Positions 1 to 10,017 of a stretch of DNA of 64,000 nucleotides are shown here, one piece after another. The DNA is from Chrysopilus asiliformis (Eukaryota > Arthropoda > Insecta > Diptera > Rhagionidae): NCBI GenBank assembly GCA_964034945.1, contig OZ035962.1:14627388-14691387 (forward strand), read 5' to 3'. The notes below the pieces were generated by a model. It saw only the letters and a program-made list of their open reading frames with translations. It was not told where the DNA came from and searched no databases. Positions within the stretch are counted from its first letter, which is position 1; the number at the start of each line of letters is the position of its first letter. The position numbers were made by a program, and so were the translations under genes.

Positions 1-4
1 AGAT

Positions 5-258
5 AATTGAGGCGTTAAAAGCTAGAGTGGACCAAGCCACATGTCGAAATCGTGAATTTTTTTGTGTTTGAATCACTATTGCGAGTGAGTTTTTAAATAA
101 AAATGTTTGGATGCACAAAAGAACATTTCAACATTGAGTAATAAAGTCCACACAAATGTTTTTTCCAAAAATTTACAGTAAATAATAGTACAAAAGTGAA
201 AAAGCTTCAAAAACTCGATTATGTGGGTTGGTCCACTCTAGCTTTTATCGCCTCAATT
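5..258. mobile_element. MITE with 38-bp terminal inverted repeats
   Basis: Bases 5-42 and 221-258 are inverted copies with two mismatches, starting AATTGAGGCGTTAAAAGC. The 180-bp AT-rich interior has no ORF, so this is a non-autonomous TIR element. The left flank is cut by the window edge, so the target duplication and superfamily cannot be read. Confidence 0.75.
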
Positions 259-568
259 GGGCAATAGGTGAACTGAGTTAGAAATTTTAAATGTGTGACA
301 AAAAGGCAGTTTTGCGACAAAAAGAGGATTTTTATATTGTCGAATTGTTTTTCGCATCTAAATAACAAAAAAAAACACTCAAAATATATCAATTATATTT
401 TTCTTGCAATTTTTCTGGCCATTTTTCTTGTCATTTTTCTTGCCACACATCAACAATAAAACAGATTATGTGCGCTATACACAAGAATTTTTTTCTGCTA
501 GTTGTATGAACTGAAGTGAATAATATTTGCCACAATTTTGTCTTACTCTGTTATCCGCTATCTTTTAC

Positions 569-648
569 CGTTATTGAGATATTTTCATTAAAAAAACCTA
601 TATTTTTTCGAATATATAGGTTTTTTTAATGAAAATATCTCAATAACG
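569..648. repeat. perfect 35-bp fold-back
   Basis: 569-603 and 614-648 are exact reverse complements around a 10-base loop. The arm begins CGTTATTGAGATATTTTC. RNA from either strand would form a long hairpin. There is no coding content; it may be a small fold-back element. The rest of 259-796 is AT-rich and holds nothing else recognised. Confidence 0.8.
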
Positions 649-796
649 CCGACTAACGGGTTTCCGATAAAAAAAGTTACAGGAAGAATTAAATATATTA
701 AAATTATTCACATTTTTGCCTTTTACCATAAATCAATACTATTTATCGTTATCGAGATATTTTAGATTTTGTAGAATATAAATTTTTATTTGCATA

Positions 797-1021
797 TCAT
801 ACTAATATATAAAAATGAGTTGGTGTCTGTCTGTCTGTTCCTCTTTCACGCAAAAACGGTTGAACCGATTGACTTGAAATTTGGCATGAGTGTCTGTGGT
901 AGTTCTGGTTCCAACATAGGCATACGGAAAAGTAGTGCGAGGGGTCGGGGAGTAAGGGGAGGGGGTAAAGTGATTTCGAAACTTAGTTTTTGCGCTATGT
1001 TACTCTTTCGCGGGGAAACTA
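797..1021 (+). mobile_element. Helitron-like element, 5' part
   Basis: It starts A|TC at 796/797 with TCATACTAATATATAAAAATG, followed by the GTCTGTCTGTCTG and AACCGATTGACTTGAAATTTGG text common to short insect Helitron-like elements. The LTR retrotransposon at 1022-12915 interrupts it; it resumes at 12920 and ends CTAG|T at 13165. Insertion between A and T with TC and CTAG termini fits Helitrons. No Rep/helicase is present, so it is non-autonomous. A short ORF here is not considered a gene. Confidence 0.55.
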
Positions 1022-3919
1022 TGTTATGGATGTTATGGTGTATTTTCATACTTTGTGACCGAAATATTTCAGTTAAGAAAATTCTGTGTTTTCACTGGTA
1101 AGAGAGGATTGGCACGCTCGGGGTCTTGCGGCTTAGCTCGCCGGAAAAGGGGGGTTCTTACTCTTACCAATTTTAAAAATCGTCACTCAAACATAACAAT
1201 AAAATTTCGTGCCATTTAACTTGAGGATAAAAGGGATAAATACAAAATTTCTCATTTTCTCTTCTTGATATTAAAGGGAAAGGGAAGGTAGGGAAAACAG
1301 GATAAACAATACCACCCGGGCTATGTGAGCCCTGTGTGCCATCTCCTTCTTCGGTACTTCCGTCAGCAAAACACAAAAATTTATGCTAAAAACATGTTTA
1401 ATAAATCGAGCTCTCTAAACTATAAAATATTACAAGCATGATAAAATATCAATAAAATATTACTAAACATTAACTTTGATCACTAAAAATATAGCACAAT
1501 ATGTCATTAGAATAATGCAATCAAAGTCATAATCAAAAATATATTATAAAAATCGTTCATTGTTTAAAATTTTGAAAACGTATAATCAAGGACAAATTTC
1601 CTGACACCACTATACATAACATACATATTAAATATATCGATATTAAATAAAAATATGATCGACGTAAAACTTGGGCCCAAATTCTTAATCAATTTTTTTA
1701 ACCTTTATCATAGCGGTGGTATATCTGAAATACGCGAATTTCTTAAAAACACGATCTAGTGGCTACAGTGCACATTTATATACCATAAAAGAAATTGTAG
1801 TTTAAGAAATCACTTTTAAAAAATGCATTAAAATTAATTTAGTAATCGTTAATTAGCTTTAAGAGAATTTTTAGAATTTAATTTACTTATGTTAACAACA
1901 CTATATATTGCAAAAAAAATAATATTTTAAATTTACGAAGATGACAAAAGAAATGAAATCTTGTAGCAATCCGTGTTCGATGAAATGCGAACTTGATGTA
2001 TCAAAAAAAATATGTTGGAAGATTTAAAATTATAGGGAAAACCAAAGCGGTGAAATTCGAAGAGGTTATGTGCGACCACGAGCTAATGAATTCTATAATG
2101 TGATCGTAATCCAAGATTATTCGGAAAATTCGCAATTACGTCTTTTAAATGGTTAGATCTTACTTGAAATAGGTTCCTAGGACTATTTACAGGTGAACTC
2201 TTAACCTTGAAGAGACTTCGCCTTCAATCCGTGGATTCTCCAAAATGTTCTTCCCTTCTCATAAATATCTTATTTCCAGCACAAATATTCCTGCGGGGCT
2301 GATTTTATGCTCCACTCTCAGGATACAGAAAAAAAGCTGTTTGAGCGACCCGGACTTGAGGGAATCGTCCCTAATCCTCGCTTTTTCTTGAAGTCAGGGA
2401 ATTCTTTGACTTCGCTTTGGCTAAAAACCAGAACGACAAAATTATAAACTTGCAGTTTATAATTAAGAGAAAGAAAATTTTGGTTTTCCACTTACTTTTC
2501 CTTTCTAGCAAGATAATCCTGGTAAATTTTTATTTCTCCTAGATTTCTTCAGAATTTACAAAAATTGCAGTGCTACTTTTGCACGTGTAACCACTTCGAC
2601 CCCTGTTCAAGAAAGAAGAAGGAAGTTCTTCCATCTTAGATATGGACGAAGTGGAATTCGAGTCAACAATTCTAATTTTCGAGAGACTATTTTATTTTAA
2701 AACAAAATGTGTGAAAATCCCCATGATAATTATGTTTTAGGTTTTAGATTTTATTCCATGTTATTTACGTACCTATTTCTTTATTTAAAAAAAATTTTCT
2801 CCAATCTAGAATTTATACCGACCAAAATCTTAGATTGCATTTTGTTCAATTTGGGTAACTATTTCGGGTTAAACATTGTATGAAAAGATTTAAGATGAAT
2901 ATCCGGTTAAGTTTCTTATAATCCCAAAGACTTTAAAAATTATCAAAAAAATATTTTGGCTCGCGTAGTGTTTCCTATATGTGGCTCAAATTCTCCAAGG
3001 AAAAGCACTATAGCTACTTGTTGACGTCATTATACCAAAAAAAATAACATATGTCCAAAACAAGTCAATATCTCGGTGAGTGTATTACTTCAACTTTGAT
3101 TTATTTTAAATTTACTTGTTTCGTATAATTTAAGTGTATTGATGACGAGACAGTTAAACCAAAATCTCATCGAGAAATCATCCTAACGTTCAACAACAGC
3201 GTAAGTATCATTTGTGTTTATATTTTGTTTTGATTTGCGTCTTCAGTGCATTTTGCTTTTTTTTTGTTTTTGAATCGTTTTACTTTACTGTGCAATTTGT
3301 TGATTTTAAGTGACGAAATAATATTTTAATTTTCTAAATTTATTTATAGTATCGAGGAAAAGTGACGACAAAAAAAAATTCAGTGCGATCCTTTGGAATT
3401 GCGTCATGAAATGTGCAAGGATTTTTCACCTGAATCTACGTAAGTAATTTCATATGTTTCTAGTTTGGGTGCATTTGGTCTTTAGTGTCTTGTGTCATTC
3501 GTGAAAACAGAAATAAAGTTATCTCAAGCACAGTTAAATAATATGCGCGATAGATTACAACCAAAAAGTTTATTAATACGTTTTTTTGTAAGATTCATGT
3601 AATTTAATGTTATTAATTATGACTTCGTAATGTTTGTCAAATCCATCAGTTTCTGTTTGCATGATTATCTAGTTTTTTATTTGAGTGCTATTGATATTAA
3701 AATTTGATGACTATTGTTTTGATTTTATTTTGAATATTTGTTTTGCATATTTTTAGGAAACCTTTAGAATTACATTGGGCAGCGTGAGCAGACGGAACGG
3801 ATGCCAACGCATTTGGATTCACAAGGAATCAAAAAAAAAAAAAAAGATAATTATCCAAATATATGATTTTTTTAACTTAATAAATTTTGGCTTTTTATTT
3901 GTTACAGGGGTTTGCTACA
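1022..3919 (-). repeat. 3' LTR (2,898 bp)
   Basis: In element orientation it starts TGTAGCAAACCCC and ends ATCCATAACA, with the TG...CA ends expected of LTRs. It matches 10018-12915 base for base as far as read. It contains a perfect 11-bp hairpin (2440-2464) and, on the opposite strand, a chain of splice-like sites (see 3076-3907). The 67-codon ORF at 1173-1376, repeated in the other LTR, has no visible domain and is not called. Confidence 0.93.
3076..3907 (+). other. splice-site-like chain antisense to the retrotransposon
   Basis: On the strand opposite to gag-pol, the LTR shows GTGAGT at 3076 with AG at 3134 (59-base intron), GTAAGTAT at 3201 with ATAG at 3349 (149 bases), and GTAAGTAA at 3440 with TTTTAG at 3756 (317 bases). 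A strong TTTGTTACAG acceptor at 3907 lies 12 bases from the LTR edge. The likely last donor is GTGAGC at 3784. Implied exons are 3135-3200, 3350-3439 and 3757-3783. The same set recurs at +8,996 in the other LTR. One frame stays open across the last two junctions but no start codon supports a protein. This may be an antisense non-coding transcript or chance in AT-rich DNA. Confidence 0.3.
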
Positions 3920-3936
3920 CCACCAAAAATTTTGAC
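3920..3936 (-). promoter_or_regulatory. putative polypurine tract region
   Basis: Directly upstream of the 3' LTR in element orientation the sequence is AAAATTTTTGGTGG. That is the position where plus-strand DNA priming should start. The tract is weakly purine-rich, so the exact primer is uncertain. Confidence 0.4.
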
Positions 3937-4120
3937 AAGCATGCGATGTAAAAAGGTTTGGAAAAAACAAACTGCTGATAATTTGCGACGTGGGGACGAA
4001 CCCATTTAATGATGCCGGGCACTTACAACAACCCTAAGAAAAATTTTATGCAATACCCTTTTGGCAAATTAGTGCAATAAATTTAGAATTTATATATGTA
4101 ATGCATATCTGTGATTTATT

Positions 4121-5725
4121 TTAACGCTTAAGATCTTTGGCATGGAAGATACCAATGATTTTTCCTTTTAAGTCGGTGATTTCATATAGATTTTTACCCA
4201 CGGATTTAGAAACACGACATTTAATGAATTTGGGACACAACTTCGCGTTAATGTTTTTAACTTTATCGCTCAAAACAAAGTTTCTACGATAAATTTCTTC
4301 ACCCGAGTGAAATAATATTGGCTTTGACCGAAGGTTATATGTTTTAGCACATCGCTCATATGCTTTATGAAGGTTCTCTTGCATCGTTTTGCGAAGAAGC
4401 TCAAGTTTCTGACTTTTATGCAACATAGAAAAATCGCTATCTTCTAGGCTCTTGAGCTTTTTTGCAATTTTGTATTGTGAAGCATGGGTAATCATATGAT
4501 AGCCGAATAAAGCAAAATAGGGGGATACACCTATCGATTGATGAATTGCTGTTCTCAGAGCACATTCGATTTCATGAAGATGCGAATCCCACTTTTTCTG
4601 ACTATCCTTAAGATATGCGCGAATAGCCTCCAATACACTTCTGTTGACACGTTCAGACGCATTTGCCTGGGGTGCATAAATTCCATTCTTCATGTGTCTA
4701 ACTCCATATTTTGCTAGAAATCCTTCAAATTCTTTTGAGACGAACTGTTTGCCGTTATCGGAATGTAAAATTTCTGGAACGCCAAATTTATTAAATATTT
4801 CAGTGTCCAAACATTTGACAACTGAGTTTGTGTTTGCTTTACGTAATGGTTTTAAAAATACAAACTTTGAAAAGTGATCCAGAACGACAAAAATGTAAAT
4901 ATTTCCTAGGTTTGATCGAGGGTAAGGCCCTAAAAAATCTATAAACAACTTTTGGAAGGGACGCACAGTTATCGTTTCTGCTCCCATTTCCGGTCGTAAG
5001 ATTTGATTTGTAGATTTCGACTCCTTACAGGTGATACAGTTGTTTATAAAATTTCGTACTTGAACTGTCATATTTGGGAAATAGAAATATTCTTTTAGAC
5101 GACCTAATGTTTTTGCTATACCGCCGTGCGAGGTCTGAGGCGGCTCATGGGCAGAAGAAATCAGCTGCTGCGTTAGGCCCGACGGAACCCACAACTTCCA
5201 CGTATATTCTTGGGTACTCAGATCGCTACTAGTTGTTATCGTGCGTTTGTATACGAAACCGTCTTCTATTTTAAGATCTGGTAAACGGTCATGATTTTTA
5301 TTGATCACTTCGATCATTTCCAAATATTCTTGTGATTTGAATTCGGGGGAATCCAAATCGATCGTTAATACCATATTTTCTACTTTTTCGATTCCTTCTA
5401 CAAACGCACGAGACAACGTGTCCGCTATCACGTTTTCGGTCCCCTTGCGATGTAGAATCTGGAAGTTGAAGCTCTGGAGTTTTAGACTCCAACGAGCCAA
5501 ACGCCCGCTTAAATCCTTTAACCCCATGAGCCACTTCAGACTCGCGTGGTCCGTGATTATAGTAAAATTCATCCCTTCTACATATTGCCGAAATTTGAAT
5601 ACAGCAGTGACAGCAGCCAGACACTCTTTCTCAGTGACACTATAATTGGTCTGTGCTCTATTTAACTTTTGAGAAATATACGCCAGTACTTTTTCTTGGC
5701 CTGCGTCATCTTTCTGGAAGAGCAC
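4121..5725 (-). CDS. pol: pol, 3' part: RNase H and integrase
   Basis: This is the C-terminal half of the Pol polyprotein. Counting from the first codon of this ORF (a GTG, not a real start), RNase H acidic residues are E32, D59 (TDHASL) and D102 (ADTLSR). The integrase zinc-binding HHCC residues are H193, H200, C230 and C233. The catalytic triad is D263 (FIDFLGP), D323 (HSDNGKQF) and E359 (ANASERVNRS), a DD35E spacing. A GPY/F-like tail ends in HAKDLKR. There is no chromodomain. The frame is open upstream of 5725 into the RT frame and differs from it by one base near the 7-base T run at 5817-5823. As read, this half could be made only by a frameshift there. Confidence 0.93.
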   Translation of the reverse strand: MLFQKDDAGQEKVLAYISQKLNRAQTNYSVTEKECLAAVTAVFKFRQYVEGMNFTIITDHASLKWLMGLKDLSGRLARWSLKLQSFNFQILHRKGTENVIADTLSRAFVEGIEKVENMVLTIDLDSPEFKSQEYLEMIEVINKNHDRLPDLKIEDGFVYKRTITTSSDLSTQEYTWKLWVPSGLTQQLISSAHEPPQTSHGGIAKTLGRLKEYFYFPNMTVQVRNFINNCITCKESKSTNQILRPEMGAETITVRPFQKLFIDFLGPYPRSNLGNIYIFVVLDHFSKFVFLKPLRKANTNSVVKCLDTEIFNKFGVPEILHSDNGKQFVSKEFEGFLAKYGVRHMKNGIYAPQANASERVNRSVLEAIRAYLKDSQKKWDSHLHEIECALRTAIHQSIGVSPYFALFGYHMITHASQYKIAKKLKSLEDSDFSMLHKSQKLELLRKTMQENLHKAYERCAKTYNLRSKPILFHSGEEIYRRNFVLSDKVKNINAKLCPKFIKCRVSKSVGKNLYEITDLKGKIIGIFHAKDLKR

Positions 5726-5780
5726 AGCACCAATTCCCGTGTCAGACGCGTCACACTGTATAAAAAATTCCCTGCTGAAA

Positions 5781-7526
5781 TCAGGATGTGTCAGGACTGG
5801 AGAAGTGGTTAAAGCATTTTTTTAATTTTTCAAAGCTTTCTCGAGCTTCCGATGTTAAGTTAAATGATTTTGTTTTTTTCAAACAGTCTGTAAGGGGTGA
5901 AGCAATGGTGGCATAGTCTTTGATAAACTTCCGGTACCAGCCGGACATACCTAAGAATCGACGTACTTGACGGGCCGATTTTGGTACCGGAAAGTTTACA
6001 ATTGCTGCCATTTTCTCTGGGTCTGGTTTCAATTGTCCACCTCCTACAATAAAACCAAGATATCGAAGCTCTCGAAAACAGAAACGTGATTTTTTTATAT
6101 TAATCGTCAGGTTGGCATTTTTCAAACACTCGGCTACTTCTTGAAGAATTTGCAAATGTGTTTCGAAGTCAGGCGACACCACAAGAAGATCGTCGAGATA
6201 TACGAAGACGCGATTTCGGATTCTAGAAGGGATCACTTTATCCATGAGCCTGCACATCCTTTGCGGGCTATTACAGAGGCCGAAAGCCATAACTGTAAAT
6301 TGGTAAAGTGGGCATCCGGGTATTGAAAAGGCAGTCTTCGATCTACTATTTTTCTCCAGCGGTATTTGCCAGAAGGCATCTTTTAAATCAATACTGCTGA
6401 TATATACTGTGTCATTGAGCCGACTTAGAAGCCCTTCTAAATGCGGAAGTGGGTATGCATCTTTTACAGTCAACGCATTCACTTTACGGGAATCTAAGCA
6501 CAAACGATTTTTTCCGGGTTTTCGAATCAGAACTACGGGACTGCTCCACGGACTTTCGCTCTCTTCGATTACCCCAAGTTTCAGCATTCTCTCCACTTCC
6601 TCATAAAGCGGGGCTTGTACCGCTGGAGAAATTGGATAAAATCTTTGTTTGACCGGAACCGCGTCTCCGGTATCTATAATATGTTCCTCGAGTGTGGTGG
6701 AACCTAGACCATATTTTGAACTACACCGAAACTGTGCAACTACCGACTCCAGCCTGATTTCTTGCTCTGGAGATAATTCATGTTTGTTTGGATCTTTTTC
6801 TGTTGGAATATGAAAGTTCAATTCGCTTACTATTTCCAGTGCAATATTAAAAGCTCTCCAGAAATCTATACCTAAATATAGATTCTGATCTAAAGATGGA
6901 ACTAAATATAATACTATTTCTTTTGTAACCGATTTATATGTAATTGGCGCTTTAACTTTACCGACGATATCTTGTGGCTTCCCATCAGCTGTTCGAACCT
7001 TTGCTAGTTGATTATAAATTCGAAGATTTAACTTTTTGACAGTCTCAAGACAATCCCGACCTAAACAGCTTATATTGGCTCCGCTGTCAAGTAGGCCCAT
7101 TGTTTCAAAATCATAAATTTTGATTTTAGCGTAAGGTCTTAGATCTGAGCTGAGATCGATAGTGGTTGAAGATATTTGGAAGCGAGTATTTTTCCGAACA
7201 AGATATCGACTTCGAGCTTTTTGAGCCTTTTCAGATAAAGGGTTACTATAAGTTTTGCACGGTAAACCATCATGAAATATTTTATTTCTGATGTCCAAAT
7301 ATTCTTTAAGACGAACATGATAGGGTTTTATAACATAAAGTTTTGGATCATTTTTCAAAGGTTCAGTTGAATTACTCTTATGGGTCAAAATTTTGGAAGG
7401 TGATAGAATTTTCGATTTTTCCGTTATTACATTATTTAAACTGAGTCCGGGATCGTTTGAGTGGAACGCGTCTGACCCGGTCGAGATACGTTCCTCTGAT
7501 CGTTTCCCTTTAGACACTTTGCACAA
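5781..7526 (-). CDS. pol: pol, 5' part: aspartic protease and reverse transcriptase
   Basis: The ORF follows a stop at 7527-7529 and begins with TTG, so it is entered from gag by a -1 frameshift at 7502-7508. Residues 137-220 carry the retropepsin signature LLDSGANISCLG (D147). RT spans about 295-470, with the first catalytic Asp at 380 (SSIDLKDAFWQI) and the YLDD box at 443-446. The thumb/connection with FLGMSGWYRKF lies near 530. The ORF stops at 5781 just as RNase H should begin, because of a one-base shift at or beside the A run (5816-5823 on the plus strand). It may be a recent mutation or a homopolymer base-call error. Everything else looks intact. Confidence 0.93.
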   Translation of the reverse strand: MCKVSKGKRSEERISTGSDAFHSNDPGLSLNNVITEKSKILSPSKILTHKSNSTEPLKNDPKLYVIKPYHVRLKEYLDIRNKIFHDGLPCKTYSNPLSEKAQKARSRYLVRKNTRFQISSTTIDLSSDLRPYAKIKIYDFETMGLLDSGANISCLGRDCLETVKKLNLRIYNQLAKVRTADGKPQDIVGKVKAPITYKSVTKEIVLYLVPSLDQNLYLGIDFWRAFNIALEIVSELNFHIPTEKDPNKHELSPEQEIRLESVVAQFRCSSKYGLGSTTLEEHIIDTGDAVPVKQRFYPISPAVQAPLYEEVERMLKLGVIEESESPWSSPVVLIRKPGKNRLCLDSRKVNALTVKDAYPLPHLEGLLSRLNDTVYISSIDLKDAFWQIPLEKNSRSKTAFSIPGCPLYQFTVMAFGLCNSPQRMCRLMDKVIPSRIRNRVFVYLDDLLVVSPDFETHLQILQEVAECLKNANLTINIKKSRFCFRELRYLGFIVGGGQLKPDPEKMAAIVNFPVPKSARQVRRFLGMSGWYRKFIKDYATIASPLTDCLKKTKSFNLTSEARESFEKLKKCFNHFSSPDTS

Positions 7527-9244
7527 TTAGCAGAAGTTACCCCATCTGCTCCGCACTTAAAACAAAATAAGCCACGCTGTTCTGACGGGCATTCTATAAA
7601 AATATGACCGGGAGATTTGCAATTCCAGCATACAATTTTTTTCGTCTTGGTGTCTTTGAACGATTTTAGGGCATTTACTAACATTTCCTCGTTATCCGTA
7701 GTCAATTCATCGTTTTCGAAGTTATAGATCTCGTTAACTTTTTTTACGTTTTGAGCTTGATTGGAAAATCTTGCTCGACTTGGATCTAAATGGGAAAAGT
7801 TCATCTCCGTTGTTCTACAAGCTTCGCGAAGTTGTTCGATTGAATTTATTGGCATAGGATATATAAATCTGACAAGCCAAGGCTTAATATTGACTTTAAC
7901 TAATGAAATAAATTCTTGATCAGTGATCGGTTTGTTAATTCGGTTCCTAATACTCAACACATCCCTAAAATACTCTTCAAATGACTCGTTAGACAACTGT
8001 TTTCGATCTCTTAATTTACCAATTAGAAGTAAGTCGTTATCGTATGTTTGAAATTGCCGAGTCAATGCATTCTTTAACGTAGGCCAAGTAAGATTACGAT
8101 TTCGTTTTAAATGCTCCCAGAACCATTCTCTAGCAGTTCCTTTTAATAGAAGATGGAAGTTTTTCAGAATAATAGGCCAAGGTGTACCATAGCTTTCCTG
8201 TAAGAATTCAACTTGGAATATAAAGTCATCGATCGATGAAGGACGTGCTAATGGATCAAAATGGATTCCCCACTTGTCTAGTTCCATCCTAGTGGATCTA
8301 ATTGGATCATAGTGGTAATAATTTGGAAATGCTTGAAAACGTCTATGAGATGATGACGGTTGTTGTGCATAAGGATCGAACTGCATATATAATTGTTGTT
8401 GCATTTCATTTTGATCCCTCAATCCAGTCGTTTGGGGAAAGTTTGATGGCTCGGAATTAGGCATTTGTGGAGCTTTTTGCCGTAACATTTCTTGTTGTAG
8501 CTGCAATTGCAACTGGAGTTCCCGTTCGCGAAAAATCATTTCTTGAATTGATCTTGCAGCAGATGGATGCATTATGTTTTCAGAATGTGGTGGAACATTT
8601 GAAGAAGTTCGAATATTTTGATCAGCTATAAGTTGAGAAGAATTTACGTGATTTGTTTGATTCTCCTGACCCCTATGATTTGAAATCGTTCTCTTCTGAA
8701 CCATTTCGTTCTCATTTATTGGAGCGTTCAGAAAATTATTTATAGGAGGATTTGAAATTACTGGAGGATTATTAGTATTTGAATTCGCAGTTTCGGTATT
8801 CGGAACAAAGTTCTGTAAGATATTAGATAAATTAGTTATAGCATCTAAAAGTGAAGTGGGTAAATCGGGGACTGAATTTCTTGGTCCAGGCATCTGTGCA
8901 ACTGGTGACCGATTGTCATTTGAATGTAAGGGATTTGAAATATTTATATTATTGGATGTATTGTTTGGGGATTCCTCTCTAGGATTTTGAGAAGACCCTG
9001 GAGCATTTGCTGCTCCTGAATTCTGACTTTCGTCTCTGTTACTTTCGGACATTCGATCCGTGTGTCTCTGAGGGTTGTTATTATCGGATGGAGGAGTTCG
9101 TGGGAACATGGCTTTTGATGGTTTTTCTATCGTTTTCGATTTTTTTGTTACTGATCGTGTAACCGGTCTCCGAAAATCATATACTAACTGTCGTTTATCT
9201 TTTCTATTTGCGTTTCTACCTTTAAGTTCAAAACTTCTGTTCAT
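7436..9244 (-). CDS. gag: gag: capsid/nucleocapsid polyprotein (602 aa)
   Basis: Forms the virus-like particle that packages element RNA in the cytoplasm. Residues 1-290 are disordered and rich in Asn, Gln, Ser and Pro, with a Q-rich stretch (ELQLQLQLQQEMLRQ). About 320-490 is the capsid-type retrotransposon gag domain (WGIHFDPLARPSSIDDF, AREWFWEHL, LIGKLRDRKQ, ESFEEYF). Knuckle 1 at about 537-551 is a complete CX2CX4HX4C (CWNCKSPGHIFIEC). Knuckle 2 at about 560-577 reads CFKCGADGVTSANC, with Val where His is usual, a variant I recall from other insect Gags. It overlaps pol by 91 bases. The start is the first ATG of the frame, about 760 bases inside the 5' LTR edge. Confidence 0.93.
   Translation of the reverse strand: MNRSFELKGRNANRKDKRQLVYDFRRPVTRSVTKKSKTIEKPSKAMFPRTPPSDNNNPQRHTDRMSESNRDESQNSGAANAPGSSQNPREESPNNTSNNINISNPLHSNDNRSPVAQMPGPRNSVPDLPTSLLDAITNLSNILQNFVPNTETANSNTNNPPVISNPPINNFLNAPINENEMVQKRTISNHRGQENQTNHVNSSQLIADQNIRTSSNVPPHSENIMHPSAARSIQEMIFRERELQLQLQLQQEMLRQKAPQMPNSEPSNFPQTTGLRDQNEMQQQLYMQFDPYAQQPSSSHRRFQAFPNYYHYDPIRSTRMELDKWGIHFDPLARPSSIDDFIFQVEFLQESYGTPWPIILKNFHLLLKGTAREWFWEHLKRNRNLTWPTLKNALTRQFQTYDNDLLLIGKLRDRKQLSNESFEEYFRDVLSIRNRINKPITDQEFISLVKVNIKPWLVRFIYPMPINSIEQLREACRTTEMNFSHLDPSRARFSNQAQNVKKVNEIYNFENDELTTDNEEMLVNALKSFKDTKTKKIVCWNCKSPGHIFIECPSEQRGLFCFKCGADGVTSANCAKCLKGNDQRNVSRPGQTRSTQTIPDSV
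7502..7508 (-). promoter_or_regulatory. -1 ribosomal frameshift heptamer G GGA AAC
   Basis: Inside the gag/pol overlap the minus strand reads GGGAAAC, phased as G-GGA-AAC in the gag frame (codons AAG GGA AAC). This is the X-XXY-YYZ form used for -1 slippage, and slippage places ribosomes in the pol frame. It lies 18 bases after the pol frame opens and about 70 before the gag stop. The downstream sequence can form GC pairs (CCGGGTC, GACGCG), but no pseudoknot was proven. Confidence 0.7.
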
Positions 9245-9997
9245 CGCCGTATTAGATAAAAAACAATATTACTCTGTCAATACTTTGTTAATAAAAATAA
9301 ATTTCGTTTGATTTTTGTATGTATATATCTCATAATTAGTATGCTGACGGTCGTAGCCAAAAGAAAAGAGACGCACTAGCTGTTAAAAAAATTAATATTT
9401 TCTACTGGTATTGTTTGAAGGGTTAAGGATAAAACTAGAAATTATACTACTTTGTTTTAGAAATTGTTGATCGATAATAAAAATTCATAATGAAATTTAT
9501 GGCAAACGCGGCGATATCTGCTATGAGCTTTTATCGACGGGACTCATAAAATCATTAAGAAAATTTCTGATTACATACGAGTATACATTGCTCGAACTGA
9601 TCATATATAGTTAGTACTATTATCATGGCAAATATTGTGTAATAACTTTTCACACAATAGACTCATGACAACAATTACTTTATTAATTCAAAACTAAAAC
9701 AAATGTTGCTAATGTATAGTTGCATCAATGCATCTTGGCAAACGCGGTTTCATCTTGTCAATAGACTTTATGATCCGGGACACAAGACGCACGGAATGCC
9801 TCTATACAATTTGCAAGTCGATTGAGAAAAATGAGCTGAATAAAATTGACAAAGAGAAAAAAAAAATTTATAAATGAAACGTTAAAAAAAAAGAAATTTT
9901 AAGGAAAATAATTAAAAAGAAAAAGGATATTTATTTCTACTATCCGTTTAGGATGTGTAGTACCAAGGCCTTTTCCGTTAAGGATTTTTTTCGGCCT
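9245..9997 (-). other. retrotransposon 5' leader
   Basis: About 750 AT-rich bases lie between the primer site and the gag ATG. No ORF, repeat or recognised packaging motif was seen. Confidence 0.6.
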
Positions 9998-9999
9998 AA

Positions 10000-10012
10000 A
10001 CGTTGGGCGCCA
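10000..10012 (-). promoter_or_regulatory. primer binding site, tRNA-Lys type
   Basis: The minus strand reads TGGCGCCCAACGT five bases inside the 5' LTR edge (10018). This complements the 3' end of insect tRNA-Lys (ACGTTGGGCGCCA) for 13 bases and then diverges. Minus-strand DNA synthesis would be primed here. Confidence 0.8.
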
Positions 10013-10017
10013 TCTAT

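Noticed and set aside
1173..1376. 67-codon ORF identical in both LTRs (also 10169-10372)
   Set aside because: Identity only reflects LTR identity; no domain, and located in the untranslated end of the LTR.
3920..4120. An env gene after integrase
   Set aside because: Only about 200 bases separate integrase from the 3' LTR.
5298..5645. ORFs overlapping integrase/RNase H in other frames (also 4692, 6141, 6409, 6449, 9075)
   Set aside because: Shadows of the conserved pol and gag frames.
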